In this document: positions 27,576-35,044 of the stretch, piece after piece
Position numbering within the stretch: the first letter of the stretch is position 1
Layout of the letters: every line of letters starts with the position of its first letter
Position numbers and translations under genes: made by a program
The notes under the pieces: generated by a model
Database searches by the model: none
Seen by the model: only the letters and a program-made list of their open reading frames with translations
What the model was told of the DNA's origin: nothing
DNA from: Pseudomonadota bacterium
GTDB taxonomy: Bacteria > Pseudomonadota > Gammaproteobacteria > Steroidobacterales > Steroidobacteraceae
Length of the DNA stretch: 64,000 nt
Direction of reading: 5' to 3'
Assembly (NCBI GenBank): GCA_037200975.1
Contig: JBBCGI010000001.1
Location: forward strand, 3,189,501-3,253,500

Positions 27576-28709
27576 TCAAGCGTCGTTTCCGTCGATCCAG
27601 GTGCCCTGCACCTGCAACTCGTCGTCGAGCAACACGAGATTGGCGCGCCGGCCCGGCGCGAGGCGCCCGGCGGTTTCGAGCTTGAGGAATTCGGCCGGAT
27701 TGCGGCTGCCCATGCGCAGCGCCGTGGCCAGGTCGAGTCCGAGTAGTTTGACCGCGTTGCGCACCGCGGATGCCATGTCGAGATGCGCGCCGGCCAAGCC
27801 GCCGGCATCGTCCATGATCTTGTCGCCGGTGACCGTGATGAGCCTTCCCTGGATGCGGAACGACTTGAGATCGGAGCCGACGCTCGGCATCGCATCGGTC
27901 ACGAGCATGAAGCGCTCGTGGCGTTTGGCGCGCAGTGCGAATTTCATGACTTCGGGATGCACGTGGTGGCCGTCGACGATGAGCCCGCACCAGGATTCGC
28001 TGTCGGCGAGCGCGGCGCCGACGGCGCCCGGCTCGCGCGAAGTCAGCGGCGACATGGCGTTGAACAGGTGCGTGAACCCGCGCAGGCCGGCCGCGAGCGC
28101 GGGTTGCAGCTCGTCGAAGGTCGCGTTGGTATGACCGGCGGAGACGATGACGCCGGCGTCGCTCAGGGCGCGGATCAATTCGGGCGTCGTGCGCTCGGGC
28201 GCGAGCGTGACCATCGTCAGACCACCGTGCGGCGTGCTCAGTAGTTCGACCGCGGCGGCATCCAGGCGGCGCAGTTTGCCGGCGTCGTGTACGCCGCGGC
28301 GATTCGTGTTGAGGAACGGACCTTCGATGTGGATGCCGAGCACACCCGGCACGCGGCTTTCGATCGCGGCGCGGGTCGCGTCGATGGCGCGCGCGACGAC
28401 GTCGAGATCGTCGCTGATCAGCGTCGGCAGAAAACCCGTGGTGCCGAAGCGCCGGTGCGCCCTGCCGATCGCCGCGATGGAGGCGACGCTCGGATCGTCG
28501 TTGAACAACACGCCGCCGCCGCCGTTGACCTGTACGTCGATGAACCCCGGCGCCAGCAGGCGGCCGGCAAGATCGATGGTCCGGTCGGCGCCGACGATAT
28601 CTTTGGTGCCGACGATCGCCTCGATGCGGCCGTCGCGCACCAGCAGTCCGCGGTTGCTTTCGATTCCCGCGTCAGTCAGCAGCCTTCCATTCGTGAACGC
28701 CAGCAGCAT
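27576..28709 (-). CDS. nagA: N-acetylglucosamine-6-phosphate deacetylase
   Basis: 377 residues of the amidohydrolase superfamily. Metal- and substrate-site motifs are visible in order: FIDVQVNGGGG, HIEGPFLN, VSAGHTNA, FTHLFNAM, LIVDGHHVHP and MLVTDAM (catalytic aspartate). The reaction removes acetate from GlcNAc-6-phosphate to give glucosamine-6-phosphate. The ATG at 28709 overlaps the TGA of the upstream deaminase gene by one base (TGATG), so translation is probably coupled. It acts directly after NagE import and before NagB-II. The frame remains open far upstream, but the region before 28709 belongs to the deaminase gene. Confidence 0.95.
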   Translation of the reverse strand: MLLAFTNGRLLTDAGIESNRGLLVRDGRIEAIVGTKDIVGADRTIDLAGRLLAPGFIDVQVNGGGGVLFNDDPSVASIAAIGRAHRRFGTTGFLPTLISDDLDVVARAIDATRAAIESRVPGVLGIHIEGPFLNTNRRGVHDAGKLRRLDAAAVELLSTPHGGLTMVTLAPERTTPELIRALSDAGVIVSAGHTNATFDELQPALAAGLRGFTHLFNAMSPLTSREPGAVGAALADSESWCGLIVDGHHVHPEVMKFALRAKRHERFMLVTDAMPSVGSDLKSFRIQGRLITVTGDKIMDDAGGLAGAHLDMASAVRNAVKLLGLDLATALRMGSRNPAEFLKLETAGRLAPGRRANLVLLDDELQVQGTWIDGNDA

Positions 28710-29734
28710 CAGACGGTCTCCGTGACCTTGTGGAGATGCGGTGGGCGGTCGGGGTCGAGTCCGCGCGCGAGCGCGAGTGCATTGGCCATGCGGTAGAACG
28801 ACTGGATCTGCAGGATCGGTTCGATCACGGGATGCGCGGCCAGCGACGGCAGCGGCGTAGCGCCACGCGCGGTGGCGCCGGTCAGCAATACGCGCGCGCC
28901 GCGGGCGGCGAATTCCGCCGCCAGCTCCTCGAGACCGGCACGTGTGTCGTCGGCCTGCGCGAACATAAGCAGTGGAAAGCCGGCGCGCACCAGCGCCATC
29001 GGTCCATGCCGGACTTCGGCGGAGCTGAACGCCTCGGCATGCAGGCCGCAGGTCTCCTTGAGCTTGAGCGCGGCTTCCTGCGCGATGCCGAGGCCGAAAC
29101 CGCGCGCGACGACGAACAGGTTCACGGCGTAGCGCAGCGTTTCCACGCCGGCGGTCCAGTCGCATTCCCAGGCGCGCGCGAGCTGGTCCGGCAGCTGATG
29201 CAGCGACGCCGACAACGCCGCGTCGTCCCGCCAGTTGGCGAGCAGCTGCACGATGCAGCTCAGCGAGGCGATGTACGACTTGGTGGCCGCGACGCTGCGT
29301 TCCGTGCCCGCATGTAATGGCACGGCCACGTCCACCAGCTGCATCAACGGCGAGTCCGCGGTGTTGCACAGCGCGACACACAACGCGCCACCGGCGCGCG
29401 CACTTTCCGTCGCCGCCAGCAGATCCGGGCTCCTGCCCGACTGCGAGATGGCGATGAACAACACGCCGCGCAGGTCCGTGTTCGCATCGTAGATGGAGCT
29501 CACCGACGGCGCGGCAGAGGAGGTGAGCACCTGCGTGTGCGCCTCGATGAGGTAGCGCGCATAGGTCGCCGCATGATCCGAGCTGCCGCGCGCGCAGGTG
29601 ACCACGGCGCGCGGCGGCTTTTCGCGCAGCCTGAAACCGAGCTCGCGCAGCTGCGGCGCATTGGCCGCGAGCTGGGCGCGCACGGCCGGGCCCGCCGCCG
29701 CCGCCTCGAGGAACATCCGGCTTTCCTCGCTCAC
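28709..29734 (-). CDS. Glucosamine-6-phosphate deaminase, SIS type (NagB-II)
   Basis: 341 residues with two SIS domains, like the isomerase half of GlmS. The first SIS domain (about residues 35-165) has VTCARGSSDHAATYARY and IAISQSGRSPDLLAA; the second (about 195-325) contains KLKETCGLHAEAFSSAEVRHGP. In nag loci this family replaces the unrelated NagB and converts glucosamine-6-phosphate to fructose-6-phosphate and ammonia. The GTG at 29734 overlaps the TGA of the GntR gene (GTGA), and the length from there is typical. An extended frame upstream would overlap the regulator, so the GTG is chosen. Sits in the operon GntR regulator - NagB-II - nagA. Confidence 0.9.
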   Translation of the reverse strand: MSEESRMFLEAAAAGPAVRAQLAANAPQLRELGFRLREKPPRAVVTCARGSSDHAATYARYLIEAHTQVLTSSAAPSVSSIYDANTDLRGVLFIAISQSGRSPDLLAATESARAGGALCVALCNTADSPLMQLVDVAVPLHAGTERSVAATKSYIASLSCIVQLLANWRDDAALSASLHQLPDQLARAWECDWTAGVETLRYAVNLFVVARGFGLGIAQEAALKLKETCGLHAEAFSSAEVRHGPMALVRAGFPLLMFAQADDTRAGLEELAAEFAARGARVLLTGATARGATPLPSLAAHPVIEPILQIQSFYRMANALALARGLDPDRPPHLHKVTETV

Positions 29735-30471
29735 GATGATGCGCTGAGCTCCGCCACGAAGTCGTAGATGTCGCCGCGGTAGTAAGACTGCGAGAACTCG
29801 ACCGCGCTGCCGTCCTTGAGATAACCGACGCGTGCGACCAGCAACCCTGCGTCGCGCTCCTGCGCCTTGAGCAGCTTGGCCTGTTCGGCCGTGAACAATA
29901 CGGCGCGCAGGCGCTGCAGCGCGCGCACCGGGCGGTTGCCCGCCTGCTCGAGCGCTTCGTACAGCGAAGATTCCACCGCATCGAGCGAGGGCAGGCAGTT
30001 GGCGAGCACGGTCGCGTACTCGATCGCCATCGGCGCGTCGTCGGCATAACGGATGCGATGGAAACGGAATACCGGCGTGCCAGGGCTGGAGCGCAGCGTC
30101 AGCGATTCTTCGGGGGTGACGGTGCCGGCCGCCTTGGTGAGCCACACGCTGCGCGGCTCGCGGCCGCGCGCCCGCATGTCTTCCGAGAACGAGGTCAGCT
30201 TGGCGAAATTCTTCTCGACGCGATTGCTGACGAAAGTGCCCGAGCCCTGCTTGCGGACCAGCAGGCCTTCCTCGGCGAGTTCGTCGATCGCCTTGCGCAC
30301 GGTGATGCGCGAAACGCCGAGCATTTCCGCCAGATCCCGTTCCGGCGGCAGCGCATCTTCCGGCGCGATCGCACCGTTTTCGATGGCTTCGCGCAGCGCG
30401 CGCTGCAACTGCTGATACAGCGGCAACGAGCTCGATTCATCGAGTTTCTGCAAGTAGTTAGACAACGGCAC
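29731..30471 (-). CDS. GntR/HutC-family regulator of the nag genes
   Basis: 246 residues from the GTG at 30471, chosen because AGGGGAG lies 5 bases before it; ATGs at 30495 and 30528 are alternatives. A winged helix-turn-helix (about residues 14-80, with PPERDLAEMLGVSRITVRKA) is followed by a UTRA effector domain (about 95-240, ending VEFSQSYYRGDIYDFV). The UTRA fold commonly binds sugar phosphates such as GlcNAc-6-phosphate or glucosamine-6-phosphate. It is transcribed with nagB-II and nagA and divergently from the NagP-like receptor. The intergenic region has two sets of 11-bp-spaced repeats, the obvious candidate operators. Confidence 0.92.
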   Translation of the reverse strand: MPLSNYLQKLDESSSLPLYQQLQRALREAIENGAIAPEDALPPERDLAEMLGVSRITVRKAIDELAEEGLLVRKQGSGTFVSNRVEKNFAKLTSFSEDMRARGREPRSVWLTKAAGTVTPEESLTLRSSPGTPVFRFHRIRYADDAPMAIEYATVLANCLPSLDAVESSLYEALEQAGNRPVRALQRLRAVLFTAEQAKLLKAQERDAGLLVARVGYLKDGSAVEFSQSYYRGDIYDFVAELSASS

Positions 30472-30526
30472 TTCGACTCCCCTCGCCACACGCATCCTCG
30501 CGGCTGCACAGAGCCCGAACAATGAC

Positions 30527-30559
30527 ACCAGAACAGGACCAATACAATACCAATGGCCC
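30527..30559 (-). promoter_or_regulatory. Three-copy 11-bp phased repeat before the GntR gene
   Basis: ACCA occurs at 30527, 30538 and 30549, exactly 11 bp apart (ACCAGAACAGG, ACCAATACAAT, ACCAATGGCCC). Read on the minus strand, towards the GntR gene, the units are ATTGGTATT, ATTGGTCCT and TCTGGTGTC. Their TGGT core matches the plus-strand array near the receptor gene, so both are probably sites for the same protein. Confidence 0.5.
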
Positions 30560-30637
30560 GATGTGTGGCCGCAACATCACCGCGCATTTGAGATTTGTTG
30601 CTGTTTCGCGGTAATCGAGCGCCTGAAAGGGCTTGTC

Positions 30638-30681
30638 AGCGGTACTCAAGTGGTACTACAGTGGCACGCAAGTGGTCTTTT
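30638..30681 (+). promoter_or_regulatory. Four-copy 11-bp phased repeat before the NagP-like receptor
   Basis: AGCGGTACT (30638), AGTGGTACT (30649), AGTGGCACG (30660) and AGTGGTCTT (30671) follow each other at exactly 11 bp, about one helical turn, with consensus AGTGGTACT. The array ends about 28 bases before the receptor start codon, overlapping the expected promoter or leader. It is a likely binding site for the divergent GntR regulator, but the tandem layout differs from the single inverted repeat usual for that family. Confidence 0.6.
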
Positions 30682-30709
30682 GAAAACATAAATGGGGAAG
30701 GGTCGCCAA

Positions 30710-33361
30710 ATGCTCAACAGTCGTTCAACTCTGCTCGGCGCCGCCATCGCGATGGCGCTGTTCAAGCCCACCGGTGCCGCATTCGCCGCCGATCAGCCGG
30801 CGGCCGAGAACCTCGACGAAGTCGTCGTCACCGGAATTCGCGGCAGCCTGCGTCAATCGATCGAGACCAAGCGCAAGGCCACCGGTGTGATCGAAGCGCT
30901 GACCTCGGAAGACGTCGGCAAATTTCCCGACAAGAATCTCGCCGAGGCGCTGCAGCGCGTTCCCGGTATCGTCATCAGCCGCGACTTCGGCGACGGCGAA
31001 CGCGTCAACCTGCGCGGCACGAGCGCCACGCTGACGCGCACCATACTCAACGGACACAGTCTCGCCACGGCGGACTGGTTCATCCTCGACCAGCTCAACT
31101 CTACGCGCAGCTTCAACTACCTGATGCTGCCGGCCGATGTCATCGGCCAGGTGGAAGTGCTGAAGTCGCCGCAGGCCGATTACGAAGAGGGCGGCATCGG
31201 CGGCACGATCAACGTCAAGACGCGCCATCCGCTCGAGCTGCCTTCGATGTCGGGCGCGGTGTCGGCCCAGGCCGCGTACTCCGAGCTGTCCGACAAGTTC
31301 GATCCGAATGTCTCGGCCTTGTACAACTACAAGAACGATGCCGAAACCTTCGGCATCATGGTCGCCGGCAAATACGAGAAGCGCCAGATCCGTCGCGACG
31401 GCGTCGAGGTGCTGGGTTACCAGGAGATCGATCTCGACCCGGGCGCCGGCGTGAACACCGGGTTGTTCCCGTCATTGATCGGCTCCGCATTGTTCACGCA
31501 GGAGCGCGTGCGCAAGAGCTTCAATTTCGAAGCGCAATTCAAGCCTTCCGACGCGCTGGAATTCACGCTGGCCGGCCTGTATTCGAAATTCGATGCCGAC
31601 AACACCAACGAGAACTATCTGGCCTGGGGCAGCCGCGCCATCAACAACGGCGGCACGCTGACCAACACCACCATCGTGGGAGACACGGCGGTTGCGGGCA
31701 CGATCAGCTCGCTCAACAACGGCACCAGCGATTTCGGCGTGGTGTACGACGCCATCAACCGGTTCGCGGCGGCGGATACCAAGTCCATCGACCTGCTGAC
31801 CAGCTACCACTTCACGGACAGCTGGAAGGCGGAACTGCGCCTCGGCACGACCGACGCGTCGGGCGACACGAACAGCCAGCCGTTCGTCGAATTCGGCGCG
31901 CCGGCTACCTACACGTACGACCTGCGCGGCAAGTCGCCGCAGGTGAATTTCCTGAACGTGGATCCCACCGATCCGAACGACATGCAGTTCATCTTCAGCT
32001 CGCTGCACCAGATCCTGAACGACGACAGCGAGGACTACGCCTACCTCGATTTCACCGACGAGCTCGACGCGGGCGTGCTCAAGTCGATCAAGTTCGGCGC
32101 GAAGTACAGCGACCACGATCGCGACCTGGTTTTCAACGGCACCACGTACGGCGGCTTCCACGTGCCGATCAACACCACGCCGGCGTCGGCGTTTGCCGGT
32201 GGCCCCACGCCGGGCGACTTCCTCGATCACATCTCGGCGCCGGGCACGCTCGATGCGTATTGGCAGATCGACAAGCAGGCCGTCAACGACATCCTGTTCG
32301 ACAATCTCGCGAGCGGACCCGGCCGCATCCTGTATCCGCAGCAGAGTTTTTCGGTCACGGAGAAGGCGACCGCCGGGTACCTCATGGGCAACCTCGAGGG
32401 TGAAGCCTGGCGCGGCAACGTCGGCGTGCGTTACGTCGAAACGAAGCAGACCTCGCGTGGCTACGTCACGTCTCCGCTGGGCAGCATCCCGAATCTCTTC
32501 AGCCCCTACGATCCGATCTCGGTCGAACACACCTACAGCGACGTGTTGCCGTCGGCGAGCTTCGCCTTCGACGTGAGCTCGGATGTCGTCATCCGTGTGG
32601 CTGCCGGCAAGGTGATGGCGCGTCCCGACTACACCGATGTGGCGCCGCGCCTGTCCCTGAATCCCGGCTCGCTCACCGGCACGGGCGGCAATCCCAACCT
32701 CGATCCGTATCGCGCCTCGCAGGCCGACGTGTCGGCCGAGTGGTATCCGGACGAGGATTCCTTCCTCGCGCTGGCTATCTACTACAAGGACATCAAATCG
32801 TTCATCACCGATGCTCCGGGCGTCGAGGACGTGCAGGTCCAGTCGGCGACCTCACCGTCGCTGGCCTGTTCGGCGGGCCCCGCCCCGAACACCTTCATCT
32901 GTCCGTTCACGATCAATCGCCGTTCCAATGGCGGTGGTGGCGAGATCAAGGGCGCCGAGTTGTCGTTCAACAAGGCGGTGGGCGCAGGCTTCGGATTCAC
33001 CGGCAACTACACGTATTCGGACGCCGCGGCGGACAACGGCGATCCGATCCCGGGCAACTCCAAACGCACCTGGAACCTCGCGGCGTACTTCGAGAATCCG
33101 ACCTTCAGCACGCGCCTGGCGTACACGTACCGTTCCGACTTCTTCGTGACCTTCGACCGTTCGACGCAGCTCAACCAGAAGGAACTGACCGAACTGGACG
33201 CGTCGTTCGCCTGGAATATCACGCCGACGATCGCGGCGACCTTCGACGCGATCAACATCACGGACGAGAAAATCGAGCAGTACGCGGGCGACACCTTCCG
33301 TCCGCGCGCGATCTACGACAACGGCCGGGTGTTCTACGCCGGCGCGCGCTTCAAGTTCTGA
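30710..33361 (+). CDS. TonB-dependent receptor, NagP-like (chitooligosaccharide uptake)
   Basis: 883 residues from the ATG at 30710, which is preceded by GGGAAGGG and gives a clean signal peptide (AIAMALFKPTGAAFA); an ATG 18 bases earlier is less likely. A TonB-box-like LDEVVVTGIRGSL, a plug domain (with FPDKNLAEALQRVPGIVISR and GEGRVNLRG-like DGERVNLRG) and a barrel ending in ARFKF follow. The long plug style with IRGSLRQSIETKR is typical of carbohydrate receptors in Xanthomonadales and Alteromonadales. Position beside nagR-type, deaminase, deacetylase, hexosaminidase and PTS genes makes chitooligosaccharides or GlcNAc-containing glycans the likely substrate. Confidence 0.9.
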   Translation: MLNSRSTLLGAAIAMALFKPTGAAFAADQPAAENLDEVVVTGIRGSLRQSIETKRKATGVIEALTSEDVGKFPDKNLAEALQRVPGIVISRDFGDGERVNLRGTSATLTRTILNGHSLATADWFILDQLNSTRSFNYLMLPADVIGQVEVLKSPQADYEEGGIGGTINVKTRHPLELPSMSGAVSAQAAYSELSDKFDPNVSALYNYKNDAETFGIMVAGKYEKRQIRRDGVEVLGYQEIDLDPGAGVNTGLFPSLIGSALFTQERVRKSFNFEAQFKPSDALEFTLAGLYSKFDADNTNENYLAWGSRAINNGGTLTNTTIVGDTAVAGTISSLNNGTSDFGVVYDAINRFAAADTKSIDLLTSYHFTDSWKAELRLGTTDASGDTNSQPFVEFGAPATYTYDLRGKSPQVNFLNVDPTDPNDMQFIFSSLHQILNDDSEDYAYLDFTDELDAGVLKSIKFGAKYSDHDRDLVFNGTTYGGFHVPINTTPASAFAGGPTPGDFLDHISAPGTLDAYWQIDKQAVNDILFDNLASGPGRILYPQQSFSVTEKATAGYLMGNLEGEAWRGNVGVRYVETKQTSRGYVTSPLGSIPNLFSPYDPISVEHTYSDVLPSASFAFDVSSDVVIRVAAGKVMARPDYTDVAPRLSLNPGSLTGTGGNPNLDPYRASQADVSAEWYPDEDSFLALAIYYKDIKSFITDAPGVEDVQVQSATSPSLACSAGPAPNTFICPFTINRRSNGGGGEIKGAELSFNKAVGAGFGFTGNYTYSDAAADNGDPIPGNSKRTWNLAAYFENPTFSTRLAYTYRSDFFVTFDRSTQLNQKELTELDASFAWNITPTIAATFDAINITDEKIEQYAGDTFRPRAIYDNGRVFYAGARFKF

Positions 33362-33363
33362 GG

Positions 33364-33382
33364 GCACCCACGTTGCGGGTGC
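33364..33382 (+). terminator. Hairpin after the NagP-like receptor
   Basis: GCACCC and GGGTGC pair around a 7-base loop just after the TGA. There is no T-run; the convergent sulfotransferase gene ends 6 bases further on, so the site may serve both directions. Confidence 0.4.
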
Positions 33383-33387
33383 GCGGC

Positions 33388-34998
33388 CTAATAACCGCGC
33401 GCCCGCAGCAGCGGCTGCAGCTGTGCCAGGTACGGCGCGAGCTGCGCCGCGTAATGCCGGTAACGGCCGATGGAGCGGTCGTTGAGCTTCTCGGTCACCT
33501 GCGCATAACTCGGCGTGGGCGCGTAGCGGGGATTGCGATGGAAATCGAGGCAGGCCGCTTCGAACTCGAGGCCGAGGAATTTCAGCAGCGCCTCCGTGTG
33601 TGTGTGTTGATCGGCGATGAAATCCTCATACCGCAGCACGAACTCGTCTGGCCAGATTCCACTGCCGCGCGTCTCGGCCGCGTAGTGCGCATCGAGATCG
33701 GAGACCGCGAGCAGGTGATGAACGATGTCCTCGATCCGGTATCCGCAATTGAAACCATGCGTCATGTTGTTGGACAGCATGGACACGCACACATCGAGCG
33801 GATGCCGCAGCACGCGCACGATCTTCGCATCGGGAAATGCCATGCGGATGATGGGCAGCCAGATCTCGTTGAAAGGCATCTTGTCGGTGAAGAAAGCCTT
33901 GCCCGCACCCGTGAGGCCATATTGTTCGCAGCGCGCGAAGTAGTAGTCGCGAAACAGGCTGGCGGCGTAGCGCTGGTCCGCGGTCCAGGTCTGCCCGAGG
34001 TTGTCGGGAAAACCTTCGGCGCCCGCGAACTGCTGGACGGCGAGGCGGCGCAGCTCGGTCATGAACGAAAGTTCGCCGCCGGCGCGAATGGCCGGGTGGC
34101 TGGTGAGTACCTGTTCGACCAGCGTCGTGCCCGAGCGCGGGAAGCCGACGATGAAACACGGCTGCGGCACGTCGGCCCGGCGCGCCGCGGTCGGCAGCAG
34201 CGCGATGTTCTGCTTCGTGAAGAAGCGCTTCATGCGCGCAAAGAAGGTTTCCACGGCGGCGGCCGGATACGTGAGATTGCCTGCCTCGATCGCCAGTTGC
34301 CGCTTGCCGGCCGCGAGCTGGGTCCACGCCTGCTCGTAGCGGCCCAGCCGGTCGAGCAGCCGTCCGCGCTCGAGCATGGCATCACCTGTGAGCGACTTCG
34401 CCGAGTCGATCAGCGCCAGTGCGTCGGCAGGTTTGCCGGTACGTGCCAGGTGATTCGCGCGCAGCAGGTCGATGTCGGCCTGCGGGTTGGCTTTGGCAGC
34501 GCGCTCGAGCAGCTCGAGCGCACGTGGCATGTCGCCGCGCACCTCGCAAAGCTTCGACCAGTGGGCCAGCGTTCGCAGCTCGTTCGGCGCGAGCGCGTCG
34601 GATTGCGCGAAGCATGTTTCCGCTTCCTCGGTGCGGCCCTGCTGCAGGAGGTTGAGCGCCAGGTTGGCGAGCAGCGGAGCGGGTTCCACGCCCAAAGCCT
34701 GTGCGCGGCGGAAATGCCACTCGCCGGCCGGAAGATCGTTGGCCTCGGACAGGACTTTCCCGAACAGCTGATGGGCCTGGGCATTGCGCGGATTGACGCG
34801 CAGGGCCACGCGCGCCAGCGCCTCGGCATCGGCGCGCTTCCCAAGCGCGAACCACAATTCTATAAGCTCGTTGTAAGCCCAGTCGGCGCGCGGATCGTCT
34901 TTGAGGGCCTGTTTGAGAGTGTCGGTTGCGGCGCTCAACTCGCCCTGGCGGCGCTGCGCGGCGTAGCGTTCCTGCGTGGAAGAGAGCGTCGAACTCAT
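33388..34998 (-). CDS. TPR-repeat sulfotransferase
   Basis: 536 residues from the ATG at 34998. Residues about 1-240 are tetratricopeptide helices (for example AYNELIELWFALGKRADAEA and ANLALNLLQQGRTEEAE). The rest is a sulfotransferase domain with the PAPS 5'-phosphosulfate loop CFIVGFPRSGTTLVEQVL (about residue 280) and the 3'-phosphate site RVLRHPLDVCVSM. There is no signal peptide, so it should be cytoplasmic. Such TPR-sulfotransferases often lie near TonB-dependent receptors in these bacteria. The acceptor is unknown; a GlcNAc-derived glycan or a protein tyrosine is possible. The frame stays open upstream to 35460 but without a better start. It interrupts the plus-strand nag genes, facing the other way. 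Confidence 0.85.
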   Translation of the reverse strand: MSSTLSSTQERYAAQRRQGELSAATDTLKQALKDDPRADWAYNELIELWFALGKRADAEALARVALRVNPRNAQAHQLFGKVLSEANDLPAGEWHFRRAQALGVEPAPLLANLALNLLQQGRTEEAETCFAQSDALAPNELRTLAHWSKLCEVRGDMPRALELLERAAKANPQADIDLLRANHLARTGKPADALALIDSAKSLTGDAMLERGRLLDRLGRYEQAWTQLAAGKRQLAIEAGNLTYPAAAVETFFARMKRFFTKQNIALLPTAARRADVPQPCFIVGFPRSGTTLVEQVLTSHPAIRAGGELSFMTELRRLAVQQFAGAEGFPDNLGQTWTADQRYAASLFRDYYFARCEQYGLTGAGKAFFTDKMPFNEIWLPIIRMAFPDAKIVRVLRHPLDVCVSMLSNNMTHGFNCGYRIEDIVHHLLAVSDLDAHYAAETRGSGIWPDEFVLRYEDFIADQHTHTEALLKFLGLEFEAACLDFHRNPRYAPTPSYAQVTEKLNDRSIGRYRHYAAQLAPYLAQLQPLLRARGY

Positions 34999-35044
34999 CG
35001 CGTGATGGTACAGCGGAGCAAACAGGCGAGAGGGGAACAAGATA

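Noticed and set aside
28710..30047. Upstream extension of the nagA frame
   Set aside because: Sequence before 28709 overlaps the deaminase gene in another frame and has no amidohydrolase similarity; the ATG at 28709 gives the normal NagA length.
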